A DNA stretch of 64,000 bases from Aurantiacibacter sp. MUD61. Its GTDB lineage: Bacteria > Pseudomonadota > Alphaproteobacteria > Sphingomonadales > Sphingomonadaceae. The position numbers and the translations under genes are program-made. The notes beneath the pieces were generated by a model that saw only the letters and a program-made list of their open reading frames with translations, was not told the DNA's origin and ran no database searches. Within the stretch, counting starts at the first letter, position 1; each line of letters starts with the position of its first letter. Where the stretch lies: contig NZ_CP115446.1 of assembly GCF_027912455.1 (NCBI RefSeq), positions 62,001-126,000 on the forward strand, read 5' to 3'. Positions 45,110 through 53,271 of this stretch are shown here, one piece after another.

Positions 45110-45379
45110 TTATTCGGCGGCTTCCGCCATGGCGTCGACCGAGACGTATTTGCGGCCGAGTTTGCCATCATGGAAGCGGACGCGGCCGGCTTCGAGCGCG
45201 AACAGCGTGTGGTCCTTGCCCATGCCGACATTGGAGCCCGGGTAGAACTTCGTACCGCGCTGGCGCACGATAATGTTGCCCGGAATCACTTCCTGGCTGC
45301 CGAACTTCTTCACACCAAGGCGACGACCGGCTGAGTCGCGACCGTTACGCGATGAACCGCCTGCTTTTTTATGTGCCAT
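45110..45379 (-). CDS. rpmA: 50S ribosomal protein L27
   Basis: An 89-residue ribosomal protein, complete and typical: [27 protein letters not shown], here given in part, with the N-terminal residues that reach the peptidyl transferase centre, then [15 protein letters not shown] and [13 protein letters not shown]. It follows rplU by 33 nt and ends with two hairpins. No cleavable N-terminal extension of the Firmicutes type is present. Confidence 0.98.
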   Translation of the reverse strand: MAHKKAGGSSRNGRDSAGRRLGVKKFGSQEVIPGNIIVRQRGTKFYPGSNVGMGKDHTLFALEAGRVRFHDGKLGRKYVSVDAMAEAAE

Positions 45380-45412
45380 TGTGTCTTACTCCGTGGATCC
45401 GCTTAAGCGGTC

Positions 45413-45925
45413 TTACTTCTTGTCTGCCGACTTCTTGGTGGCTGCAGCCTTCTTCGGCGCGGCCTTCTTGGCGGCGGGTTTCTTTTCAGCTGCTTCCTTC
45501 TTCGGTGCAGCCTTCTTGGCAGGTGCCTTTTTCGCAGCTTCCTTCTTGGGAGCAGCCTTCTTGGCTTCTTCCTTCTTCGGAGCTTCGTCCTTCTTTGCAG
45601 CGGCTTTCTTGGCCGGAGCCTTTTTGCCTTCGCCAACGGCGGTGATGCGCAGCAGGGTCATCTGCTGGCGGTGGCCGTTCTTGCGGCGATAGTTGTGACG
45701 ACGACGCTTCTTGAAGACCGTCACCTTCTCGCTTTTGGCCTGGGCGATAACTTCCGCCGAAACCGTCACCTTGGATGCGTCTGCCAGGTCGGCGCCTTCG
45801 CCGGCCAGCAGGACATCGTCCAAAGTTACCGAATCACCGGCTTCACCAGCCAGTTTTTCGACTGCGATCTTGTCTCCTTCGGCGACGCGATACTGCTTGC
45901 CGCCCGTGCGCACTACTGCGAACAT
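45413..45925 (-). CDS. rplU: 50S ribosomal protein L21 with long Lys/Ala/Pro tail
   Basis: A 170-residue protein. Residues 1-100 are a normal L21 ([41 protein letters not shown]). Residues 101-170 add a low-complexity tail built from repeated [14 protein letters not shown] units, about 40 percent Lys. E. coli L21 has 103 residues, so the tail is an extension; similar tails occur in L21 of related alphaproteobacteria. The start at 45925 gives the canonical N-terminus. Confidence 0.96.
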   Translation of the reverse strand: MFAVVRTGGKQYRVAEGDKIAVEKLAGEAGDSVTLDDVLLAGEGADLADASKVTVSAEVIAQAKSEKVTVFKKRRRHNYRRKNGHRQQMTLLRITAVGEGKKAPAKKAAAKKDEAPKKEEAKKAAPKKEAAKKAPAKKAAPKKEAAEKKPAAKKAAPKKAAATKKSADKK

Positions 45926-45992
45926 GGTGCTAAATCCGTTTATCTGGTGTTCTCGCCACAAGGCAGCTGAAGCGCCGCCAAATAACAACAAC

Positions 45993-46017
45993 AAAAAAGG
46001 GCGCCCAAAGGGGCACC
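45993..46017 (-). promoter_or_regulatory. Terminator-like hairpin in the rplU leader (possible attenuator)
   Basis: On the minus strand GGTGCCC (46017-46011) pairs with GGGCGCC (46006-46000, one G-U) around CTTT, followed by a U6 tract (45998-45993). It lies about 70 nt before the rplU start and just after the proposed promoter, with no minus-strand gene directly upstream. Position suggests attenuation rather than termination of another gene. Confidence 0.55.
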
Positions 46018-46030
46018 GGAAAGAGCGCTG

Positions 46031-46059
46031 CCGTTAGGCCAAGCTCTTGTGCCTGTCAA
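46031..46059 (-). promoter_or_regulatory. Candidate rplU-rpmA promoter
   Basis: TTGACA (46059-46054) is followed after 17 nt by TAACGG (46036-46031) on the minus strand. The -35 is perfect and the -10 weak. The expected transcript would begin near 46024 and immediately contain the hairpin at 45993-46017. Confidence 0.45.
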
Positions 46060-46158
46060 CCACACAGTCGACTTTCACGCGTGCTTTCTTTGCCCTTTCA
46101 CTCATGTGCGAATTGGGTGCTGGAAAGCGTTGCGGGTCCGATGTAGGGCCATCGGGAA

Positions 46159-46671
46159 ATGATGCAAGCACGCTTTCGCCTCCTCAGAGCCTTGCCTTTG
46201 GCCGCGCTGCCATTGGTCGCCGCCTGTGCGAGCCCGAGCGATGATTATCCATCGCTGGCACTGCGTGATGGCGAACTGGTGACCGGCACCATGCTTCCGG
46301 CGGAATCGGAACCCTATGTGCCGGCCCCGCCCGCCCCCGCGACAATCGAATCGGTCAATTCCCTGATTGGCACCGTTCGCGATGCGAATGCGCAATTCAT
46401 GGATGAACTGCCTTCCGTCCGCAGGCAGATCGCTGCCGGCCGCAATGCTTCTGTCGGAAGCGATGCATGGTCGAATGCGCAGGTCGCGCTCGCCGGGCTC
46501 CAGACGCGGCACAATGAGGGCATGATCGCCATGGCCGATCTGGTGCGCATCTATGCCGAGATTTCCGCCGAGGGCGAAGCCATCGAAGCTGTCGAAGGGC
46601 CCTACGAGGAAGCTGCCGAGTTGCTCGACCAGCAACATGAGATCATCGCGGAGTTGATCCAGGCGCTTTAA
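46159..46671 (+). CDS. Putative lipoprotein, helical, unknown function
   Basis: A 170-residue protein. The signal sequence ends in VAAC, a lipobox (Cys23), so it is likely anchored. A proline-rich linker (YVPAPPAPATIES) leads to a helical part with charged heptad-like segments (LVRIYAEISAEGEAIEAVEGPYEEA). An ATG at 46162 is an alternative start. It diverges from rplU. No family recognised. Confidence 0.65.
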   Translation: MMQARFRLLRALPLAALPLVAACASPSDDYPSLALRDGELVTGTMLPAESEPYVPAPPAPATIESVNSLIGTVRDANAQFMDELPSVRRQIAAGRNASVGSDAWSNAQVALAGLQTRHNEGMIAMADLVRIYAEISAEGEAIEAVEGPYEEAAELLDQQHEIIAELIQAL

Positions 46672-46682
46672 ATGCCGGACGC

Positions 46683-46718
46683 AAAAACGCGCGGAACCGA
46701 AGGGATCGGCTCCGCGCG
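46683..46718 (-). terminator. Intrinsic terminator of the small membrane-protein gene
   Basis: On the minus strand TCGGTT..CGCGCG-type arms pair: 46718-46711 with 46695-46688 (8 bp), extended by four inner pairs around a 5-nt loop, followed by TTTTT (46687-46683). It terminates the leftward gene ending at 46762 and also sits after the convergent lipoprotein. Confidence 0.7.
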
Positions 46719-46761
46719 CCTTGGAAAGTGATAGCCTGACAAAGCGGGTCGAGAATGGCTG

Positions 46762-47193
46762 TCAGACCAGAGCGGCGATAGTCACCGAAATCACTCCCCA
46801 CAGGAAGATCAGCACCGGCAGGATCAGAACCTGCACCGTCGCGTCACGCCCGGTGGTGCGCCCGTATGCTGTCATGATCCCCTCCTGCCGGAAACGGGCC
46901 CAAGTCAGCGCCTTGCTCCGGCTTTGCGGGTTCAGCCGCGTCCAGATGGCGGGGACACCAAATCCGGCGACCACAAACAGGGCGAAAATCACCACCGGGA
47001 TCGCCATTTCAGGGTGGGCAAAGCCGATACCCATCACGGCGATATAGGCAAGGAACAGCCCCACAGTTGCGGCATAAAGCCGCGTCGGAAGCCCGAATGT
47101 GCGGTCGACCGGGGGATTGGTAATGCGGACCGGGGGCAACTCGTGAATGGTGGCTGCCTGGGCAATCTGCTCGCGTGTAAGTTGTTCTGCCAT
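46762..47193 (-). CDS. Small integral membrane protein, unknown function
   Basis: A 143-residue protein with three hydrophobic segments: about 41-58 (LYAATVGLFLAYIAVMGIG), 63-82 (IPVVIFALFVVAGFG) and 119-141 (VQVLILPVLIFLWGVISVTI). An excellent AGGAAGGAG Shine-Dalgarno precedes the ATG at 47193, and a terminator follows. The N-terminal 35 residues are hydrophilic. I do not recognise it; the location just beside moaE may be incidental. Confidence 0.7.
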   Translation of the reverse strand: MAEQLTREQIAQAATIHELPPVRITNPPVDRTFGLPTRLYAATVGLFLAYIAVMGIGFAHPEMAIPVVIFALFVVAGFGVPAIWTRLNPQSRSKALTWARFRQEGIMTAYGRTTGRDATVQVLILPVLIFLWGVISVTIAALV

Positions 47194-47256
47194 GGTGATG
47201 CTCCTTCCTGATGGATGAGCAATGCACCGATTCGCCGCGGCGAACCTTGATCTCGA

Positions 47257-47721
47257 TCAAATCTGCGAAGGTTTTGTCTTCCATCGGTAAAGATCGCGGC
47301 GATCTTCATCGCGCGGCTCGATCCAGTGCCAGCCGTCCGCGCGCCTCTCGCGCTTCCAGAACCAGCTTTTGGACTTCAGATGGTCCATGCAGAAGTCGAC
47401 CGCATCGAAAGCCGCGCGCCGGTGGTGGGATGCCGCAGCGACAAGAACGATTGGCGCGCCCGGCCGCATGCTCCCAATCCGGTGATGCATCAGCAGACCG
47501 TAGAGTGACCAGCGCGCATGCGCCTGCTCAGCCAGCGCTTCCATCCCCGGCAGGGTAAGCGGCGCGTAATGCTGGATTTGCAGCACTTTCACATCGCCAT
47601 CCGGCCGCACCTTGCCGACAAAGCTGGCGATCGCGCCTGCGTGGGGATGCGCTTTCGCGAATAGGCCAAGAGCCTTTCCCGGCGAGAACCCGGTGTCGAG
47701 CAGGCGAATGTCGCTGCTCAT
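47257..47721 (-). CDS. moaE: Molybdopterin synthase catalytic subunit MoaE
   Basis: A 154-residue subunit. Conserved residues are in AGAIASFVGKVRPD, LQIQHYAPLTLPGMEALAE, HHRIGSMRPGAPIVLVAAAS and the terminal KSKSWFWKRE (catalytic Lys). The start at 47721 fits the family. With MoaD it inserts sulfur into cPMP to make molybdopterin. It is one nucleotide from moaD. Confidence 0.95.
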   Translation of the reverse strand: MSSDIRLLDTGFSPGKALGLFAKAHPHAGAIASFVGKVRPDGDVKVLQIQHYAPLTLPGMEALAEQAHARWSLYGLLMHHRIGSMRPGAPIVLVAAASHHRRAAFDAVDFCMDHLKSKSWFWKRERRADGWHWIEPRDEDRRDLYRWKTKPSQI

Positions 47722-47722
47722 T

Positions 47723-47965
47723 TCAACCCCCGCTGACAGGAGGCAGCAGCGCGACCTCCGCGCCATCGCTGGCTGAGAGTAGCGCCTTGTCAGCTAGTAA
47801 TTCGCCATCGACTGCGACGCGGACGGTGTCGTCTGCGATTGCCGCCATCAGTCCGGGCTCCATCATCGAAAGAAGCTGTGCCCAGTCGATCGGCGCGGAC
47901 AGTTCGCGCGAGGGCTCCCCCGCGAGATCGGCCAGTTTGCCGAGAAAGATCACGGTGACTGACAT
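47723..47965 (-). CDS. moaD: Molybdopterin synthase sulfur carrier MoaD
   Basis: An 80-residue ubiquitin-like protein ending in the obligatory Gly-Gly (PPVSGG), the thiocarboxylate site. The start overlaps the moaA stop by one base (TGATG). Partner of the adjacent MoaE. Confidence 0.95.
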   Translation of the reverse strand: MSVTVIFLGKLADLAGEPSRELSAPIDWAQLLSMMEPGLMAAIADDTVRVAVDGELLADKALLSASDGAEVALLPPVSGG

Positions 47966-48978
47966 CAGCCCCCCGTCAGCGACATGTATCGTTCAAGCGC
48001 AGGCCCGCTGCCTTCGGCAATCGCAAAATGGTGCCGCTCAGGCTTGATTTGCATCGCCCTGTCGAGCGCAACGGCGAGCTCCTCTTCAGGCGCTTTGGAT
48101 CGCAGGGCGGCACGCAGGTCCACCTTCTCCGCGCCTCCCAGGCAGGCATAGAGCTGCCCGGTCGCCGTTATCCGCACCCTGTTGCACCCGGCGCAGAAAT
48201 TCTGCGTGAGCGGAGTGATAAAGCCGAGCGTGCCGCCGGTCTCCTCCACCCGAACATAGCGCGCAGGCCCGCCCGTCCGAGGCGCCAGCGGGATCAGCGT
48301 GAACCGATCCTCCAGCCTGTCGCGCACAGCGGTGAGCGGAAGGTAATGATCGACGCGCTCATCCTCGACCTCGCCGAGCGGCATAACCTCGATGAGCGTC
48401 ATGTCGTGGCCTTCAGAATGCCCCCAATGCATAAAGTCGGGTATTTCCGCCTCGTTCAGGCCCTTTAGCGCTACAGTGTTGATCTTGACGTGCAGCCCTG
48501 CCGCTTTCGCCGCCGCGATGCCATCAAGAACAGCAGGAAGCTGGTCCCGCCGCGTAAGCCGAGCGAACAGCGCTGGATCGCGCGTATCGAGGCTGACATT
48601 TACGCGCTTCACCCCGGCAGCGGCCAAGGCTTCAGCATGTTGCGCAAGCTGGGTCCCATTGGTCGTCAGCGTCAACTCTTCCAGACCATCGCCGATTGCA
48701 CGACCCAGTGCGCGCACGAGGTCCATCATATCGCGCCGCACCAGTGGCTCACCTCCGGTCAGGCGTATCTTGGTGACGCCTCGCGCAATGAAAGCCAGCG
48801 CCAGTCGGTGTAGCTCCTCGAGGCTCAGCACTTCGCTCTTCGGCAGGAATTGCATCCGTTCCGGCATGCAATAGGCACAGCGCAGGTCGCAGCGATCGGT
48901 CACCGACAGGCGCAGATATGAAATCTGGCGTCCGAAGCTATCGATCAGAGGCGGTGCGGAGGGCATGGGTGCGATCAT
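47965..48978 (-). CDS. moaA: GTP 3',8-cyclase MoaA
   Basis: A 337-residue radical SAM enzyme that starts molybdopterin synthesis from GTP. The N-terminal cluster is C-x3-C-x2-C in RCDLRCAYCMP, and the second 4Fe-4S motif is in NFCAGCNRVRIT plus a distal Cys (YACLGG). The C-terminus ends in LTGG, in line with the conserved GG tail. I use 48978; 49002 and 48966 are alternatives. Order is moaA-moaD-moaE. moaC, needed for the next step, is not in the window. Confidence 0.95.
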   Translation of the reverse strand: MIAPMPSAPPLIDSFGRQISYLRLSVTDRCDLRCAYCMPERMQFLPKSEVLSLEELHRLALAFIARGVTKIRLTGGEPLVRRDMMDLVRALGRAIGDGLEELTLTTNGTQLAQHAEALAAAGVKRVNVSLDTRDPALFARLTRRDQLPAVLDGIAAAKAAGLHVKINTVALKGLNEAEIPDFMHWGHSEGHDMTLIEVMPLGEVEDERVDHYLPLTAVRDRLEDRFTLIPLAPRTGGPARYVRVEETGGTLGFITPLTQNFCAGCNRVRITATGQLYACLGGAEKVDLRAALRSKAPEEELAVALDRAMQIKPERHHFAIAEGSGPALERYMSLTGG

Positions 48979-49047
48979 GGCGTGGTTACAGGTTCCATGC
49001 AATCTTCGGTCGCAGCTGCCGAACGGTTACCCAAAATCGCGCCCCGA

Positions 49048-49362
49048 TTACCGCATGGTGAAGAGTTGCCCGGTAACCCCGTCGGCCGATTGGAGGTAGA
49101 ACAGCGTTTCGGAAACATCCTGCATGTGGTCCCCCTCAACACCGTTCACCCGGTAAGGAACGGATTCGCGTGCGAGCTCCTGCACGGCAGCCAGCCGCCA
49201 AGCGTGATGGGTATGGTCTGCGGGCTGGAAGATTACCACCACATCACCGCTGCGCGCATATCCACGCACTTTAGCCACCCATTCGCTGTGAAATTTAGCC
49301 GCAGCGTCGAGCGGGTTTTCCGGCAAACCAGTGACCTCGACAATGGCATTGTCACGCATCAC
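49048..49362 (-). CDS. Conserved small protein next to folB, function unknown
   Basis: A 104-residue protein that overlaps the folB stop by 4 nt. Its sequence reads as alternating helix/strand (GDVVVIFQPADHTHHAWRLA, SVPYRVNGVEGDHMQDV, SETLFYL), like a small Rossmann-type domain. There is no signal peptide. It is coupled to folB, so a folate or pterin link is possible, but I see no specific motif. It lies just upstream of moaA on the same strand. Confidence 0.65.
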   Translation of the reverse strand: MMRDNAIVEVTGLPENPLDAAAKFHSEWVAKVRGYARSGDVVVIFQPADHTHHAWRLAAVQELARESVPYRVNGVEGDHMQDVSETLFYLQSADGVTGQLFTMR

Positions 49363-49727
49363 GGGCGCTCGCGCGTTAGGGTGATGCCGATCTGCTCATT
49401 GCGCTCGGACAACGCCAGTTTGACGATCTTGACCTGCACCTGTTCGACACGGGTATCCTGCAGGAACAACGTCTCGCACACATGATCCGCCACCGCCTCG
49501 ATCAGCTTGTAGTGGCGATCGCCAAGAGCCTCCGAGCAGGCGAACTTCAGATCCATGTAGTTCTTGCTCTCTTCGAGCGGGGTTTCCGGATCGTAGAATC
49601 GCTTTTCCTTCAGCTTTGCGCGCACGGTGAAGCGCAGCGGCTGCGGCTTACCGGTTTCTTCTGAATAGATCCCGGTGTGCACGTCATGCTCGAAATCGGT
49701 GAGCTCAAGATAGAGACTGTCTGCCAT
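49359..49727 (-). CDS. folB: Dihydroneopterin aldolase FolB
   Basis: A 122-residue folate enzyme converting 7,8-dihydroneopterin to the hydroxymethyl pterin. It shows the family features HTGIYSEE near the N-terminus, YKLIEAVADHVCE with the catalytic Lys/Glu, and VQVKIVKLALSERNEQIG at the end. The start at 49727 is the first sensible one; an upstream open frame is an antisense artefact of the divergent gene. Confidence 0.93.
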   Translation of the reverse strand: MADSLYLELTDFEHDVHTGIYSEETGKPQPLRFTVRAKLKEKRFYDPETPLEESKNYMDLKFACSEALGDRHYKLIEAVADHVCETLFLQDTRVEQVQVKIVKLALSERNEQIGITLTRERP

Positions 49728-49850
49728 GATGGCCCGCGAAATCGCAGGAGATCGCGCGCTTGGCAAGCGCAGAGGGAACCGCGACCTGCGCTTCTCGGTT
49801 GACGAAGCAAGAGCACTGTGGCCAACCACAGGCAGAAACACAGGGAAGCA

Positions 49851-50711
49851 ATGATGAGTGATGACGCAAAAAACGATCCGGCAGCCAGGCCCGGCGTGAA
49901 GCCGGTAGGGGTGACGCCTGAGCCGACCGAGCCCAATCCGGACGCGACGACGGCGAATGCGAAGGGCAAGTCGAAGATCACGCGGCTGATCGGGAACTTC
50001 TCGCTTGGCGGCGCTCTCATCATGCTCATCATCGCATTGGGATCGCTGGTGCTCGCGCGGTACGGGATCATCGGCAAGCTTCCCGGCTTTCGCTATTTCA
50101 TGATGACAATGTGGCCTTTCGCGGCTCTCGCCGTGGTTGCGGTTATTGGCATCGTCATCGGCATGGTCCGCAAGCGCGGCGCCGGCTGGCGCAATCCGCT
50201 GGCGCTGGTCTTGTCGCTGGTGATGCTCGGCGTTTTCTATACGCAGGTGATTGCGCCCGCCCGCAGCGCGCCCTTCATGCATGACATCACCACCGATGTG
50301 GACGATCCGCCGCAGTTCCAGACCCTGCCGCTGCGCGACGATTATCTCGAGATGTATGAAGGCGATATCGAAGCGTGGCGATCAGCGCACCGCGAAAGCT
50401 ATCCCGATCTCGAGCCGGTGATTATCGACCAGCCACCCGAACTGGTGATTGCCGATGCGCGTGCGCTAGCCGAAGAACGCGGCTGGGAAATCGCCGAATA
50501 TTCGCCCGAAGCGGGCCGCTTGGAAGCAACCGCGACAGCAGGTTTCATCCGCTTCTTCGACGATGTGGTGGTCGAAGTGACACCGATTGCGGACGGCTCC
50601 ACACGCGTCGACATGCGCAGCATCAGCCGCGTTGGCGGCAGCGATCTCGGCTACAATGCTGCACGGATCGAGGCATTCCTGTCAGACCTCGAAGAAGTCC
50701 CTATGCGTTAG
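49851..50711 (+). CDS. DUF1499 membrane protein
   Basis: A 286-residue protein. After a disordered Pro-rich N-terminus there are three membrane helices (about 47-68, 77-100, 109-130), then the soluble DUF1499 domain: FQTLPLRDDYLEMYEG, ARALAEERGWEIAEYSPEAGRLEATATAGF, FFDDVVVEVTP and RVDMRSISRVGGSDLGYNAARI. Tandem ATGs at 49851 and 49854 follow GGGAAGC. Function unknown. It converges on the methyltransferase, overlapping by 11 nt. Confidence 0.88.
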   Translation: MMSDDAKNDPAARPGVKPVGVTPEPTEPNPDATTANAKGKSKITRLIGNFSLGGALIMLIIALGSLVLARYGIIGKLPGFRYFMMTMWPFAALAVVAVIGIVIGMVRKRGAGWRNPLALVLSLVMLGVFYTQVIAPARSAPFMHDITTDVDDPPQFQTLPLRDDYLEMYEGDIEAWRSAHRESYPDLEPVIIDQPPELVIADARALAEERGWEIAEYSPEAGRLEATATAGFIRFFDDVVVEVTPIADGSTRVDMRSISRVGGSDLGYNAARIEAFLSDLEEVPMR

Positions 50712-51594
50712 ACCAGCGGGCGAAAATGGCGGTGGGCAGCAGCCTGCCGCCCCGCCCCTCTTCGCGGACAGCCAGTTCGCCGCATTCGATAGTGCCCGGC
50801 AAATCGGCAAAGACCTCAGCCAGCAAGCCGCCGATCGACAGCGCGCTCATCCGCACGGCGTAGACCGTAAGGAACAGGAAGCTACTGTCGGCATCGAGCA
50901 ATTGGCGACAATCGCCGATGAGGCCCGGTAGTGATTCCTCCAGACGCCATGTCTCATTCTTTGGCCCGCGACCGAATTTCGGCGGATCGAGAATAATCCC
51001 GTCATAGCGCCGCTCGCGCCGCACTTCGCGTGCTGTGAACTTGGCCGCATCATCGATCAGCCAGCGGATCGAGCGATCCTCCATGCCAGACAGAGCCGCA
51101 TTGTCGCGCGCCTGCGCCACGGACTTCTTGCTCGCATCGACATGGGTGACGGGGCCGCATTGGCTTAACGCCAGCGAGCCGACGCCGGTATAGCCGAACA
51201 GATTCATCGTCTGCGCATCGTCGCGACCGGAAAGCTGTCCGCGCATCCATTCCCAAACGGGCGCCATGTCGGGGAAAAAGCCGAGATGGCGGAAGGGAGT
51301 GCATTGCGCGGTGAATTTCACCTCGTTCCACACCAGCTCCCAGCCGTCGCGCGGGACTTCGCGATTGAAATGCCAGCGGCCGCCGCCATCCTCGTCACTG
51401 CCGGGTATGAATTCCGCATCAGCCTGCCATTCGGCATCGGAGAGACGCGGTTGCCACATGGCCTGCGGTTCGGGGCGAATGAAACGGTAGGGGCCGTAGC
51501 GTTCCAGCTTGCGACCATTGCCGCTATCGAGCAGGCCGTAGTCAGACCACGCCTCGCCAGCCATCACGAGAGGTTGCGGCGCGAGATCAGCCAT
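50701..51594 (-). CDS. Class I SAM-dependent methyltransferase (RlmI/RlmK-like)
   Basis: A 297-residue methyltransferase. The SAM-binding motif is NLFGYTGVGSLALSQCG, followed by VTHVDASKKSVAQARDNAALSG and the catalytic DPPKFGRGP. These are hallmarks of the RlmI-like 23S rRNA cytosine-C5 group, although the PUA domain is absent, so RNA as substrate is an inference. The start at 51594 overlaps the thrC stop by 8 nt. Confidence 0.88.
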   Translation of the reverse strand: MADLAPQPLVMAGEAWSDYGLLDSGNGRKLERYGPYRFIRPEPQAMWQPRLSDAEWQADAEFIPGSDEDGGGRWHFNREVPRDGWELVWNEVKFTAQCTPFRHLGFFPDMAPVWEWMRGQLSGRDDAQTMNLFGYTGVGSLALSQCGPVTHVDASKKSVAQARDNAALSGMEDRSIRWLIDDAAKFTAREVRRERRYDGIILDPPKFGRGPKNETWRLEESLPGLIGDCRQLLDADSSFLFLTVYAVRMSALSIGGLLAEVFADLPGTIECGELAVREEGRGGRLLPTAIFARWSNA

Positions 51595-53005
51595 CGGTGC
51601 TCTCCGTGGCGTGCTGGGCCACGTAGTCGCGTATGGCATCGTAGGTGCCGGGGAGGCGCGTGAAGCTTTCCTCCCGATCGAACAGGTCGCCCATGCGCGC
51701 AGGCAGGTCCGGATGCACGCCGGTAGCCGCCTTCACTGCATCGGGGAATTTGGCCGGATGCGCGGTGGCGAGTGTCACGACAGGCACTGCCGGATCGATC
51801 CCGGCATTGCGCGCGGCGGCAAGACCGATGGCGGTATGCGGATCGAGGATCTGTCCGTAACGCTCTGCCGCATAAGCCATGGTTGCGCGCATCGAATCCG
51901 CATCGGCACGCGCACTGGTAAACAGGGCGGAGGCGCCATCACGCTGTGCATTTGTCAGCTGCATGGCCTTGTCTGCCTCGAAACCGCGCATCTGGTCGGC
52001 CAGTGCCGCGCCGTCCCGGCCACCGACATCGAACAGCAGGCGTTCGAAGTTCGAGCTGACCTGGATATCCATACTCGGTGCATCGGTGGGGGTTACGGTG
52101 CCCGCCGAATAATCGCCCGTGCTGAGTGCGCGGTGGAGGATGTCGTTCACATTGGTGGCGACGATCAGCCGCTCTATCGGCAATCCCATCTGCGCCGCGA
52201 CATAGCCTGCAAATACATCGCCGAAATTGCCCGTCGGCACTGCAAACGCGACTTTGCGCTGCGGCCCGCCCAATTGCAGCGCGGCGGCGAAGTAATAGAC
52301 GACCTGCGCCATCAGCCGCGCCCAGTTGATCGAATTGACCGCGGTGATGCGGAAGCGGCCACCGTTCGAAGCGGCCATTTCTGTATCGTTGAACATCCGC
52401 TTCACCATCGCCTGCGCATCGTCGAACGATCCGTCGATGGCGATGTTGTGGACGTTGGGCGCCTGCACCGTCGTCATCTGCCGGCGCTGCACATCGCTGA
52501 CGCGGCCATCGGGATGGAGCATGAAGATGTCGACCCGCTCGCGCCCCGCGACGGCATCGATGGCCGCGCTGCCGGTATCCCCGCTCGTCGCGCCGACGAT
52601 GGTCAGGTGATTCTCGCTGCGGCTGAGGAAGTGCTCGAACAGCCGACCGAGCAATTGAAGCGCCACATCCTTGAAGGCGAGCGTGGGGCCGTGAAACAGT
52701 TCGAGCAGCCAGTGCTGCTGATCCAGCTGGACGAGCGGCGTCACCGCATCATGGGCAAAGCTGCCATAGGCTGCTTCACACAGGCTGCGCAGCTCGTCCT
52801 CCCTCAGCGATCCGGCGGTGAACGGCGCCATGACGCGCAGAGCGAGTTCAGCATAAGGCAGGCCAGCCATCGCCGCGATCTCGTCTTGCGAAAAGCGCGG
52901 CCATTCTTCCGGCACATAAAGCCCGCCATCGCCGGCGAGCCCTGCCAATGTGACCCCTTCGAAATCGAGCGCCGGAGCGCTCCCCCTGGTGGAAATATAC
53001 TTCAT
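51587..53005 (-). CDS. thrC: Threonine synthase
   Basis: A 472-residue PLP enzyme making threonine from O-phosphohomoserine. The N-terminus MKYISTRG is typical of the bacterial class II form. The PLP Lys is in GPTLAFKDVALQLLG, with the phosphate loop GATSGDTGSAAIDAVAG and NVNDILHRALSTGDY. It begins at 53005 and is followed by the methyltransferase. In related genomes it sits close to the SURF1 end of the cox cluster; here a small gene on the other strand lies between them. Confidence 0.96.
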   Translation of the reverse strand: MKYISTRGSAPALDFEGVTLAGLAGDGGLYVPEEWPRFSQDEIAAMAGLPYAELALRVMAPFTAGSLREDELRSLCEAAYGSFAHDAVTPLVQLDQQHWLLELFHGPTLAFKDVALQLLGRLFEHFLSRSENHLTIVGATSGDTGSAAIDAVAGRERVDIFMLHPDGRVSDVQRRQMTTVQAPNVHNIAIDGSFDDAQAMVKRMFNDTEMAASNGGRFRITAVNSINWARLMAQVVYYFAAALQLGGPQRKVAFAVPTGNFGDVFAGYVAAQMGLPIERLIVATNVNDILHRALSTGDYSAGTVTPTDAPSMDIQVSSNFERLLFDVGGRDGAALADQMRGFEADKAMQLTNAQRDGASALFTSARADADSMRATMAYAAERYGQILDPHTAIGLAAARNAGIDPAVPVVTLATAHPAKFPDAVKAATGVHPDLPARMGDLFDREESFTRLPGTYDAIRDYVAQHATESTDG

Positions 53006-53116
53006 GCTGCGCTGCGACGTAGCCGCGCGTCCCTTTCTTGCCAAGAAAGCAATGCTTTTCGCCCTGTTACGCATGCGAGCGCGCCCCGAAGCTCTTCACC
53101 GCACTGCACCATAAGT

Positions 53117-53137
53117 TTCTGATTACAGAATGGTAAT
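53117..53137. promoter_or_regulatory. Overlapping palindromes upstream of the Vap-like gene
   Basis: TTCTG-ATTA-CAGAA (53117-53130) and ATTAC-AGAATG-GTAAT (53122-53137) overlap in an AT-rich patch between thrC and the Vap-like gene. A regulator site is possible; it could equally belong to thrC. Confidence 0.35.
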
Positions 53138-53271
53138 TCGTTTTGGAGCGCAAACAGGTTCATTGCGACCATGGGTTCGCATAGCTGAATCCGGAAAGAG
53201 AATTGCCCTGCTCTGCAGACGCGATCGACCGGAACTTCATTCAACAAAAGAAAGAATGGGAAGGAAGATCA

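Noticed and set aside
51611..53122. A 503-codon open frame opposite thrC
   Set aside because: thrC carries all PLP motifs on the other strand; the antisense frame is His/Arg-rich and without domains, typical of GC-driven shadows.
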